Shown here: in pieces, positions 18,800 to 26,562 of the stretch
Position numbering within the stretch: position 1 is the first letter of the stretch
How the letters are laid out: the number at the start of each line of letters is the position of its first letter
NCBI RefSeq assembly: GCF_022810405.1
Contig: NZ_JALGQE010000005.1
Location: 310,001 to 374,000 of the forward strand
Length of the DNA: 64,000 nt
Direction of reading: 5' to 3'
Source of the DNA: Rhodococcus sp. ARC_M5
Lineage (GTDB): Bacteria; Actinomycetota; Actinomycetes; Mycobacteriales; Mycobacteriaceae
The notes under the pieces: generated by a model
What the model saw: only the letters and a program-made list of their open reading frames with translations
The model's database searches: none
Told to the model about the DNA's origin: nothing
Translations under genes and position numbers: made by a program

Positions 18800-19255
18800 G
18801 TGACGCGGCCCGCCTGGTACCAGGACCTCGCTGCGCCGTATCCTGGCCAGGTGGTCATCGTCTCGGTTGTGTTGTTCGTGCTCGCCCTCGTCGTCGGGGC
18901 TGTCGCTGCCCTGTCACTGCTCGGCCGGCTCCCGCGCAATCGTTTCGCCGGTGTTCGTACCCCCGAGGCAATGCGCGACGACGAGACGTTCGTCCTCGCG
19001 AACCGTGTCGCCGGACCCACTACCGCCGCATCTGCGCTGGTACTGGCCATCGGCGGCGTAGCCGCACTCGCACTGAACGGCATCGCAGCCGTCGTCGGAG
19101 TGGTCGTTGCCCTCGTGGCCGCGCTGTTCATCGCCGCAGCCGGCGGATCCATCGGTGCCCGCGCAGCCGCAGCAGTGCCGGCACCCGCCGAGGCCGACGG
19201 ATGCGGTCACTCGTGCATCTCCTGCAGCCTCAAGGACGCCTGCCAGCCGAGCTGA
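18800..19255 (+). CDS. SdpI-family membrane protein with Cys-rich tail
   Basis: 151 aa. Three hydrophobic segments (about residues 18-42, 72-93 and 97-118) surround the SdpI signature [15 protein letters not shown]. SdpI in Bacillus is a membrane immunity protein that also controls a repressor; most actinobacterial members are uncharacterised. Unusually, the last 17 residues carry Cys135, Cys139, Cys142 and Cys148 with one His, a possible metal or redox site. Start GTG 18800; a GTG at 18851 would remove the first 17 residues. The DUF1648 gene follows after four bases. Confidence 0.75.
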   Translation: MTRPAWYQDLAAPYPGQVVIVSVVLFVLALVVGAVAALSLLGRLPRNRFAGVRTPEAMRDDETFVLANRVAGPTTAASALVLAIGGVAALALNGIAAVVGVVVALVAALFIAAAGGSIGARAAAAVPAPAEADGCGHSCISCSLKDACQPS

Positions 19256-19259
19256 GCGC

Positions 19260-20240
19260 ATGAAACAGAAGAGTCTGCGCACCTTCGACCCGGCCGGGGT
19301 CGTCTTCGGCGTTGTCGTGCCCCTTGTCGTGGCCGCACTGGGACTCGTCCTGGCGTACCTGTGGCAGGGCCGTCTGCCGGAGGAGGTCGCCACTCACTTC
19401 AGCGGCACCGAACCGGACGACTTCTCCAACCCGCTCTCCAACGCCTGGACCCTCGCGATCGCAATCGTGCTGGTGGGCGGCGGGTGCAGCGCCGTCGCAT
19501 CCTTGGCTCGGGTGCTGCTGATCATGCGGCGCACGATGCTGATCATCGGGCTGACCGTCGTCGGGACGATCGGTGTGCTGCAGATCGCGACCCTCGTTCG
19601 CGAACTCGACATGGCGACCGCGCAGAGTGTCACCATCCCCGGTTGGGCCATGGCGGTGGGAACCGTCGTCGGGTTCGCTGCCGGGCTGTTCGGCGCATCG
19701 AGGCTGCGCGACCACCGCGAACGCACCGTCGCCACGTCGCCTCCGCACTCCGATCTGCCGCGGTGCAGTCCCGAGCTACCGCTGGTGGTCCATGTCGGAG
19801 CCAGTCGCGTCGCCGGCATCACCGTCGTGGCGGTGTCTCTGGCCGGGGCCGCTCTGACGTGCTACCTGTCCGGATCGCTCTGGCCGGTCTTCCTGTTCGC
19901 CCCACTGACCATTCTGATTCTGTCGCTGCTGCGCTTCACCGTGCACATCGACAGCGACGGCCTCTATGTCTCGAGCCTGGGGATGGCGGCATTCGACTAC
20001 GACATCGACGAGATCACCGGGGCATCGGTTCGGACGGTCGACCCGTCGAAGGATTTCGGCGGTTGGGGTCTGCGGGCCAAGGGACGCGGAAACTACGCCG
20101 TCGCCACCGACGCCGGCCCCGCAGCCTTCGTCACGTTCGCCAACGGAGACCGGCTCACCATCGGTTCTGCCGACGCGAAGAAGATTGCCGGAACTCTCAA
20201 CACCCTGACCGCGCGGACTCGCAGCACCTCGGTGGATTAA
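19260..20240 (+). CDS. DUF1648-type integral membrane protein
   Basis: 326 aa membrane protein. The N-terminal part has the DUF1648 pattern: a transmembrane helix followed by LPEEVATHFSGTEPDDF and two further helices. Two more hydrophobic segments near the middle precede a soluble C-terminal domain (about residues 235-326). DUF1648 and SdpI domains are often fused or adjacent, and here the two genes are four bases apart, so they probably form one membrane unit. The ATG at 19260 follows the SdpI stop directly. Function unknown. Confidence 0.75.
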   Translation: MKQKSLRTFDPAGVVFGVVVPLVVAALGLVLAYLWQGRLPEEVATHFSGTEPDDFSNPLSNAWTLAIAIVLVGGGCSAVASLARVLLIMRRTMLIIGLTVVGTIGVLQIATLVRELDMATAQSVTIPGWAMAVGTVVGFAAGLFGASRLRDHRERTVATSPPHSDLPRCSPELPLVVHVGASRVAGITVVAVSLAGAALTCYLSGSLWPVFLFAPLTILILSLLRFTVHIDSDGLYVSSLGMAAFDYDIDEITGASVRTVDPSKDFGGWGLRAKGRGNYAVATDAGPAAFVTFANGDRLTIGSADAKKIAGTLNTLTARTRSTSVD

Positions 20241-20249
20241 GTTAGCCGG

Positions 20250-21251
20250 GTGAAGTTGTTGCGGGATACCGTGTTGGATCCCTTCCTGTTGGGAATCTTC
20301 GCGGTCGCAGCGCTGGCGAGCCTCTTCCCGGCCACCGGCACGGCGGAGGACGTACTGGGTTGGGTCACGCGTATCGCCATCGCCCTGCTGTTTCTCATCT
20401 ACGGCGCGCGACTCTCACCGCGCGACGCCTGGAACGGCATCAAGCACTGGCGGCTGCACTCGGTGATCCTGGCGTGTACGTACCTCCTGTTCCCGGCGCT
20501 CGGGCTGGCCTTGCGAATTCTCGTCCCCGGCGTGATCAGTGACGACCTCTACACCGGAATGCTGTTCCTGTGCCTGGTCCCCTCGACCGTGCAGTCCTCG
20601 ATCGCCTTCACCTCCATCGCCCGCGGCAACGTCGCCGGTGCCGTGGTGAGTGCCTCGTTCTCCAACATCATCGGTGTGTTCGTCACCCCGCTGCTGGTGA
20701 TCGCCCTGATGACCACCACCGGTTCGATGACCATCGACCCGAGCTCGATCCTCGACATCGTGGTCCAACTGTTGCTCCCGTTCGCCGTCGGTCAGCTGAT
20801 CCGGCCCTGGGTGACGGGGTGGCTCACCCGGCACAGCGCGCCGACGAAGCTCGTCGACCGCGGTTCCATCCTGCTGGTCGTCTTCGCCGCCTTCAGCGAA
20901 TCGATGAACCAGAACGTGTGGTCCTCGGTAGCGGTGTGGCGCATCGGCGTCGTCGTCGCAGTGTGCACAGCGCTGCTCGCCCTGGTGCTGACCATCACCT
21001 GGTACGGAGGCAAATGGTTGGGCTTCGCCATCGAGGATCGGCTGGTACTGCTGTTCTGCGGCTCCAAGAAGAGCCTCGCCAGCGGGCTGCCGATGGCCGC
21101 AGTGCTGTTCGTCGGCCAACCCGTCGGACTGATCGTGCTGCCGCTGTTGATCTTCCACCAGATTCAGCTGATGGTGTGCACCGTGATCGCTCAGCATTTC
21201 GCACGACGACCGGAACCAGAACAGAGCCCGGTGAGCAGCGTCGCGGACTAG
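20250..21251 (+). CDS. Bile acid:sodium symporter (SBF)-family transporter
   Basis: 333 aa with about nine or ten hydrophobic helices. It resembles the YfeH/SBF-like branch: FLIYGARLSPRDAWNG, VPSTVQSSIAFTSIARGN and GSKKSLASGLPMA are typical. Members of the superfamily carry organic anions with sodium; bacterial substrates are mostly unknown. Start GTG 20250, nine bases after the preceding stop, so it may share that transcript. Confidence 0.88.
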   Translation: MKLLRDTVLDPFLLGIFAVAALASLFPATGTAEDVLGWVTRIAIALLFLIYGARLSPRDAWNGIKHWRLHSVILACTYLLFPALGLALRILVPGVISDDLYTGMLFLCLVPSTVQSSIAFTSIARGNVAGAVVSASFSNIIGVFVTPLLVIALMTTTGSMTIDPSSILDIVVQLLLPFAVGQLIRPWVTGWLTRHSAPTKLVDRGSILLVVFAAFSESMNQNVWSSVAVWRIGVVVAVCTALLALVLTITWYGGKWLGFAIEDRLVLLFCGSKKSLASGLPMAAVLFVGQPVGLIVLPLLIFHQIQLMVCTVIAQHFARRPEPEQSPVSSVAD

Positions 21252-21287
21252 ATTGGGTGACAGTCGAGCCGATCACGGGAGAAGACG

Positions 21288-22649
21288 ATGACCAGGAAAA
21301 TCCATGCCGACGGTATCGTCTCTGCGGCCTACACCGGCCGGCTCGCCACCGATCCTGTACCCGCACTCAGACTTCCCGAGGATCAGCTCGATCCCGACGC
21401 CGCCTACCGCTACATCCACGACGAACTGATGCTCGACGGCAGCTCGCGACTGAATCTGGCCACGTTCGTCACCACCTGGATGGATCCACAGGCCGAAAAG
21501 CTCATGGCCGAGACGTTCGACAAGAACATGATCGACAAGGACGAGTATCCGTCCACCGCCGCCATCGAGGAACGCTGCGTCAACATCGTCGCCGATCTGT
21601 TCCATGCGCCCGGACTCGATCGCGAGGACCCGTCGTCGGCCACCGGGGTCTCCACCATCGGATCCAGTGAGGCCGTCATGCTGGCGGGGCTGGCACTCAA
21701 ATGGCGCTGGCGGGCCAGGGGAGCGGGTACCGGCACTCCGAATCTGGTGTTGGGCAGCAATGTTCAGGTGGTGTGGGAGAAGTTCTGCCGCTACTTCGAC
21801 GTGGAGCCGAAGTACCTCCCCGTGGAACGCGGACGTTATGTCATCACCCCGGAACAGGTTCGGGACGCGGTGGACGAAAACACCATCGGCGTCGTCGCGA
21901 TCCTCGGCACCACGTTCACCGGAGAACTCGAACCGGTGCAGGAGATCTGCGCCGTACTGGACGAGATCGCCGGCGGTGGCGGGCCGGACGTACCGGTGCA
22001 CGTCGACGCGGCCAGCGGCGGCTTCGTCGTTCCGTTTCTGTATCCGGAACTCAAATGGGATTTCCGGTTGCCTCGCGTCAAGTCCATCAACGCCAGCGGC
22101 CACAAGTACGGACTGACCTATCCGGGAATCGGATTCGCCGTCTGGCGAACCAAGGAAGACCTGCCCGAGGACCTCGTCTTCCGCGTCAACTACCTCGGCG
22201 GAGACATGCCCACCTTCACGTTGAACTTCTCCAGGCCGGGTAACCAGGTGATCGGGCAGTACTACAACTTCCTGCGCCTCGGCAGGTCCGGCTACACCGA
22301 CATCATGAAAGCATTGCGCGACACAGCCGTTCGCGTCAGCCGACACCTCGACAACCATCCCGACATCGAGGTGATCACCGACGGATCGGCCATCCCCGTG
22401 CTCTCGTTCATGCTGAAAGCACACTGCGAGTTCACCGTCTTCGACGTGTCCCACGAACTACGCGCTCGCGGTTGGCAGGTACCGGCATACACGATGCCCG
22501 ACAACGCAACCGACGTCGCCGTACTCAGAATCGTCGTCCGAGAAGGCTTCAGTGCGGACCTGGGTCGCATGCTGTGCATAGCGATCGACGAGGTGATCGC
22601 TGGACTGACATCAGGCGGGCATTCGAGCGCGAGGGCCTTCTCCCACTAG
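21288..22649 (+). CDS. gadB: Glutamate decarboxylase
   Basis: 453 aa PLP-dependent group II decarboxylase, close in length to E. coli GadB (466). The PLP lysine is Lys273 in SASGHKYG-type context (INASGHKYGLTYPG), and HVDAASGG precedes it. It converts glutamate to GABA and carbon dioxide, consuming a proton. The N-terminal substrate-binding segment SRLNLATFVTTWM and the C-terminal region are complete. No glutamate/GABA antiporter gene is adjacent, so an acid-resistance role is not shown. GGAGAAG precedes the ATG. Confidence 0.95.
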   Translation: MTRKIHADGIVSAAYTGRLATDPVPALRLPEDQLDPDAAYRYIHDELMLDGSSRLNLATFVTTWMDPQAEKLMAETFDKNMIDKDEYPSTAAIEERCVNIVADLFHAPGLDREDPSSATGVSTIGSSEAVMLAGLALKWRWRARGAGTGTPNLVLGSNVQVVWEKFCRYFDVEPKYLPVERGRYVITPEQVRDAVDENTIGVVAILGTTFTGELEPVQEICAVLDEIAGGGGPDVPVHVDAASGGFVVPFLYPELKWDFRLPRVKSINASGHKYGLTYPGIGFAVWRTKEDLPEDLVFRVNYLGGDMPTFTLNFSRPGNQVIGQYYNFLRLGRSGYTDIMKALRDTAVRVSRHLDNHPDIEVITDGSAIPVLSFMLKAHCEFTVFDVSHELRARGWQVPAYTMPDNATDVAVLRIVVREGFSADLGRMLCIAIDEVIAGLTSGGHSSARAFSH

Positions 22650-22655
22650 TGCCTG

Positions 22656-22706
22656 CGCCAGTGGTGCGGTTAGGTGCCCGGGGTGGCACTTAACCACGCC
22701 ACTGCG
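22656..22706. terminator. Bidirectional hairpin between gadB and UPF0301 genes
   Basis: Arms 22656-22678 and 22685-22706 pair over about 22 bases with one bulge and a few G-U/mismatch positions around a six-base loop. It fills the gap between two convergent genes, so termination in both directions is likely. Confidence 0.6.
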
Positions 22707-22712
22707 AAGCAC

Positions 22713-23330
22713 TCAGTTACGGTCGACGTCGATCGGATGAGATGCCAACAGCGCCAACGGCATCGGTTGACGTCTCAAGACCTGCGCCCACAGATCGACA
22801 CGCGGCGGGCCGATCACGTCGGAAGCCAAGGCAGACAACACTATCCAGTCGTCTCGGTCGAGTTCGCCTTCGAGTTGACCGAACGTCCAGCCCGAGTACC
22901 CCGCGAAGATCCGCACACCCTCCACGAACGGCGCGATCTCGGCAGGATCGGAATCGAGATCGACCATCACCACTCGGCCGTCGACGCGTCGCAGACCGGG
23001 AATGCCGTCGATCGAGACGCCGGTCCGCAGCGTCGCCAGACACAGGGCCGAATCGCGCTTGACCGGGCCACCGACGTACAGCGCCTGCGGCTTTGCCGCC
23101 AGTTCGGACCAGTTGGGCAGTACGTTCTGCACCGCGGTCTCGCTGGGACGGTTGATCACCACCCCGAGGCTGCCCGCGTCGTTGTGTTCGATGATGTAGA
23201 TGACGGTGCGTCGAAAAGTGGGCTCCACGAGTTCGATGGACGACACCAGCAGACTGCCGGGACGGACATCGCGTAAGGCCGACGCCGTCTGGTCCTCGGG
23301 TTCCTCCGCATGCGCTGCCACGCTAGTCAT
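22713..23330 (-). CDS. UPF0301 (YqgE/AlgH) family protein
   Basis: 205 aa. It matches the family along its length: GSLLVSS at the start of the fold, FRRTVIYIIEHN, GVVINRPSE, YVGGPV, and FAGYSGWTFGQLEGEL. The role of the family is not settled in bacteria. The ATG at 23330 was chosen; a GTG at 23345 would add five residues. Confidence 0.9.
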   Translation of the reverse strand: MTSVAAHAEEPEDQTASALRDVRPGSLLVSSIELVEPTFRRTVIYIIEHNDAGSLGVVINRPSETAVQNVLPNWSELAAKPQALYVGGPVKRDSALCLATLRTGVSIDGIPGLRRVDGRVVMVDLDSDPAEIAPFVEGVRIFAGYSGWTFGQLEGELDRDDWIVLSALASDVIGPPRVDLWAQVLRRQPMPLALLASHPIDVDRN

Positions 23331-23382
23331 TGTGGCACCGCGCACCCGCGGATGTGGCGCAAGCGACGCGGCCAGTTCTGAT

Positions 23383-23410
23383 GGGTCGTTCCGCAGGCTC
23401 CACTCCCGCC
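23383..23410 (+). repeat. Dispersed 28-bp repeat, copy 1
   Basis: This 28-bp unit starts GGGTCGTTCCGCAGGCT and is repeated exactly at 23417-23444 (tandem spacing 34 bp), with a diverged copy at 41900-41927. It lies in a 121-bp gap upstream of the UPF0301 gene and downstream of a TetR gene. Confidence 0.7.
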
Positions 23411-23416
23411 TTCCAC

Positions 23417-23444
23417 GGGTCGTTCCGCAGGCTCCACTCCCGCC
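23417..23444 (+). repeat. Dispersed 28-bp repeat, copy 2
   Basis: This is identical over 28 bases to the copy at 23383-23410 and ends seven bases before the TetR stop codon. Confidence 0.7.
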
Positions 23445-23451
23445 CCTGCTC

Positions 23452-24141
23452 CTAGTCGAGCCCGGCGATCTTCGTCAGAAGTCCCAACTGGTACTCGAAC
23501 AGGTCGTCCCTGCTGGCGAACGTCGTGGCACCGTACTGATCGAACACATCGAAACTGATGGCCCCGAACAACGACGCCCACACCATCACTCCCCGGGCTA
23601 TCAGCTCGTCGGGCAGGTCTGTTCCCATCTCCCGGCGGATGTCCTCGAAGCTGCCGTGCAGGGAGGCCAGTTCGGGCGGATCGGCTTCGACCTCCGGGCG
23701 CCGGGTCTGCCATGCCGAATGCAGGACGGCAACCAACGTGCTGATCACCCGGGTGCCCGGACCGGTGGTCTGCTCCGCAGGGGCGTGGTAACCGGGCACC
23801 GGGCTGCCGAACAGCAACGCGTAGCGCGCCGGCTCCCGCAAGCCCCACTGCCGAACCGTCCGGCCGAGCGCGAGGAACTTCTCCTTGGGTCCGTCGGCCG
23901 CGTCCACCGCTGCGTCGACGGTGTCACCGAGCTCGGTGTATCCGTCGACGACGAGCAGGGTCAGCAACTCGTCGCGACTGGCGACGTATCGGTAGACGGC
24001 CGAGGACACGACGCCGAGGTCCCGTGCGACAGCGCGCAACGACAGGGCCGCCGCGCCGTCCGCGGCCAGGTGTTCGCGTCCGATGCGGGTGATGTCGGCC
24101 AGGGTCTGCGCACGGGCTCGCGTGCGGGGAGTACTCGCCAT
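23452..24141 (-). CDS. TetR/AcrR-family repressor
   Basis: 229 aa. The N-terminal helix-turn-helix is clear (SLRAVARDLGVVSSAVYRYVASRDELL, about residues 37-63), and the C-terminal ligand/dimer domain resembles the MarR-like TetR_C_13/WHG type (ALLFGSPVPGYHAP). Transcribed away from the epimerase gene at 24260, with two matching palindromes between them, it probably represses both itself and that gene. The ATG at 24141 was preferred to the in-frame GTG at 24150. Confidence 0.9.
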   Translation of the reverse strand: MASTPRTRARAQTLADITRIGREHLAADGAAALSLRAVARDLGVVSSAVYRYVASRDELLTLLVVDGYTELGDTVDAAVDAADGPKEKFLALGRTVRQWGLREPARYALLFGSPVPGYHAPAEQTTGPGTRVISTLVAVLHSAWQTRRPEVEADPPELASLHGSFEDIRREMGTDLPDELIARGVMVWASLFGAISFDVFDQYGATTFASRDDLFEYQLGLLTKIAGLD

Positions 24142-24170
24142 AGCCCTCACAGTAACTCCTGCTCTTTCGA

Positions 24171-24185
24171 GAGAGCAGTGCTCTT
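24171..24185. promoter_or_regulatory. Candidate TetR operator 1
   Basis: GAGAGCAGTGCTCTT is an inverted repeat (GAGAGC-N3-GCTCTT) in the divergent promoter region, 30 bases from the TetR start. It has the same spacing as the second site. Confidence 0.55.
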
Positions 24186-24222
24186 GCTTTATTGCCGAGA
24201 CGGGTGCACACTCGACAGATCA

Positions 24223-24237
24223 GAGAGCACCGCTCTC
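24223..24237. promoter_or_regulatory. Candidate TetR operator 2
   Basis: GAGAGCACCGCTCTC is a perfect inverted repeat (GAGAGC-N3-GCTCTC) ending 22 bases before the epimerase start. It probably overlaps that promoter. Confidence 0.6.
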
Positions 24238-24259
24238 GCTTACCTCGAATGGAGCGATC

Positions 24260-25189
24260 ATGACCGAACTTCACGTCGTCACCGGAGCCGGACCCGTCGG
24301 CTGGACGGTCGCCGAACAGCTTGCTGCGCAGGGGCATTCGGTGCGGGTGCTCACCCGTACCGGCAGTGGACCCGAGCACCCGATCATCGAACGCCGCGGC
24401 GTCGACATCGAATCCGACGATCTTCGACCCCACCTGAGCGGTGCCACCGCCGTCTACCACTGCACCCACGTCGCGTACGAGAACACGGTGTGGCGAGACA
24501 AGCTCGCCGCAATGGAGAACCGCGTGCTCGACGCGGCCGCGGGCACCGTCGTCGCGTTCCCCGAAAGTCTGTACGCCTACGGCCGGGTCGACGGACCGAT
24601 CCGCGAGGATTCACCCCGCGACGCGACATTCCGGAAATTGGGAGTACGAACCCAACTCCTCGCCGCACGCGACGCGCACTCGACCCCCACCGTCAGCGTC
24701 GCCGCCTCGGATTTCTACGGACCGCGCGTGTTGACCTCGCACATGGGTGAACGGGTGATCGCACCCATTCTGACCGGTAAGCCGATCCGCGTCATGGCCT
24801 CTGCCGATCTGCCCCACTCGTTCACCTACGTCCCGGATCTGGCCGCCGCGATGATCACGGCCGCGGCGTCACCGTCGATGTGGAACACCGTCCTGCATGC
24901 ACCGACCGCACCTGCGGTGTCGCAGCGCGCAATGATCGAGATGTTCTCGGCTGCAGCACAAGTACCGACCCCGAAAGTCGGCGTCATTCCGACCTGGGCA
25001 CTGCGACTGCTGAGTACGGTGCCCGGTCCGATGAAGGAGCTCGGCGACACCCTCTACCAGTTCCGCTACCCCTACGTCCTCGACTCGAGCCGTAGCGAAG
25101 CGATCCTCGGGCAGCAGCCCACGCCCCTCGTCGACGGTGCGGCCGCAACGATGAAGTGGTGGGCCGCGACTCCCGCCGTCTCCGTATGA
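24260..25189 (+). CDS. NAD(P)-binding epimerase/reductase-like protein (extended SDR type)
   Basis: 309 aa with an N-terminal Rossmann motif (TGAGPVGW near residues 8-15), then a GATAVYHCTH segment. The usual SDR active-site YxxxK is not obvious: the expected region reads FPESLYAYGRVDG, which keeps a Tyr but lacks the spaced Lys. It may bind the nucleotide without classical SDR catalysis. It is controlled by the divergent TetR protein, judging by the shared operators. GGAG precedes the ATG. Substrate unknown. Confidence 0.82.
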   Translation: MTELHVVTGAGPVGWTVAEQLAAQGHSVRVLTRTGSGPEHPIIERRGVDIESDDLRPHLSGATAVYHCTHVAYENTVWRDKLAAMENRVLDAAAGTVVAFPESLYAYGRVDGPIREDSPRDATFRKLGVRTQLLAARDAHSTPTVSVAASDFYGPRVLTSHMGERVIAPILTGKPIRVMASADLPHSFTYVPDLAAAMITAAASPSMWNTVLHAPTAPAVSQRAMIEMFSAAAQVPTPKVGVIPTWALRLLSTVPGPMKELGDTLYQFRYPYVLDSSRSEAILGQQPTPLVDGAAATMKWWAATPAVSV

Positions 25190-25213
25190 CGGGCGGGGGC
25201 TAAAGTCCCGTCG

Positions 25214-26503
25214 GTGAACGACGCCTCCTTCCGTACCCGACTGCGCGAATCCCCGGGGGTCGGCAAGCTGACGACCGTTCGGTTCGCCGGTCAGTTCGGC
25301 GACGGGTTGTTCCAGGCCGCGCTCAGCGGTGCCATTCTGTTCAATCCGGAGCGCGCGACGAATCCGGCCGAGATCGCGGCAGGATTCGCCGTGCTGCTCG
25401 TCCCGTACTCGTTGGTGGGACCGTTCGCCGGAGCACTGCTCGACCGCTGGGACCGCCGGTCGGTCCTGCTGTGGGCCAACATCGTTCGCATCGTGCTGAT
25501 CATCACCACCGCGGTCCTGCTGTGCGCCGGGGTGGACGCGACACCGTTGTTGCTGTTGGCCTTGGCCACCGTCGGGCTCAGTCGGTTCGTACTCGCGGGG
25601 GCGTCGGCGTCGCTACCCCACGTGGTTCGACAATCGTGGCTGGTGCCGATGAACTCGGTGCTGGCCACCGTCGGATCCGGATTTGCAGCGGCAGGTGCGG
25701 GCCTTGCGGTCGCGGTGATCGGGGTCGTCGGCGCCGGTGATCTCGGCTCGGGTATCGCCGTCGGTCTCGCGGCCACCGGATCGGTCGTCGGGGCTGCCGC
25801 TGCCGCGCGGTTCCGCCCGCGGTCTCTCGGTCCGGGTATCGGGAGCCACACCGACAGTCCCCTGAAAGACGTTGCGACAGGATTGAAATCGGGCGCACAG
25901 GCCGTCTGGCGCTCCGCCGGGGTCACGACCGCGATGCTCGGCATCTGCGCACACCGCATCGTGTTCGGCATCAACACCCTGATCATGGTGTTGATACTTC
26001 GCGAGAGCGCAGTAGAGAGCTCGCTTCCCGGCGGACTCGCCGGCTTCGGTATCGCTGTCGGGGCCACCGCGGTGGGCATGTTCCTCGCCGCCCTGATCAC
26101 CCCTTTCGCCGTTCCGCGGTTCGGGCGCACCCGCACGATCGCTGCCGCACTGGTGCTCGCCATCGTGGCGCAACTCGGAGCCGTCTCGGGCCTGACGCAG
26201 ACCAGCCTGCTGATCGGGGCCTTTCTCCTGGGCATCGCCGGACAGTCCGTCAAACTCAGCGGTGATGCTGCCATGCAGATCGAGATCGACGACGACCATC
26301 GTGGCCGCGTTTTCGCGTTGCAGGACACCGTGTTCAACGTGGCGTTCGTCGCCGCCCTCGCCGCTGCGGCCTTCGCGGTCGGCCCCGACACGACCGATCT
26401 GAGCCGGGACCCCACCGCGCACACGTTGGTGTTCGTCGGAGCGGGAATCTACGCCCTCGGCCTGGCCGCGGCGGTGCTGAACACCAGGCGCGCACGCCGC
26501 TGA
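25214..26503 (+). CDS. MFS transporter
   Basis: 429 aa with about twelve hydrophobic helices. The major-facilitator loop motif between helices 2 and 3 reads GALLDRWDRRSVLL. It is probably a proton-driven exporter, but the substrate is unknown. The GTG start lies 24 bases after the epimerase stop, inside a small GACGGG/CCCGTC hairpin, so the two genes may be cotranscribed and under the same TetR control. Confidence 0.88.
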   Translation: MNDASFRTRLRESPGVGKLTTVRFAGQFGDGLFQAALSGAILFNPERATNPAEIAAGFAVLLVPYSLVGPFAGALLDRWDRRSVLLWANIVRIVLIITTAVLLCAGVDATPLLLLALATVGLSRFVLAGASASLPHVVRQSWLVPMNSVLATVGSGFAAAGAGLAVAVIGVVGAGDLGSGIAVGLAATGSVVGAAAAARFRPRSLGPGIGSHTDSPLKDVATGLKSGAQAVWRSAGVTTAMLGICAHRIVFGINTLIMVLILRESAVESSLPGGLAGFGIAVGATAVGMFLAALITPFAVPRFGRTRTIAAALVLAIVAQLGAVSGLTQTSLLIGAFLLGIAGQSVKLSGDAAMQIEIDDDHRGRVFALQDTVFNVAFVAALAAAAFAVGPDTTDLSRDPTAHTLVFVGAGIYALGLAAAVLNTRRARR

Positions 26504-26562
26504 CGTGGTGTATCTTTCCGTATCGGACCGACAGGTTTCGTCGGAGAGCACGGGGGCACCGC

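Noticed and set aside
24260..25189. Calling the epimerase-like gene a standard SDR oxidoreductase
   Set aside because: The Rossmann motif is clear but the YxxxK active site is not, so only nucleotide binding is claimed.
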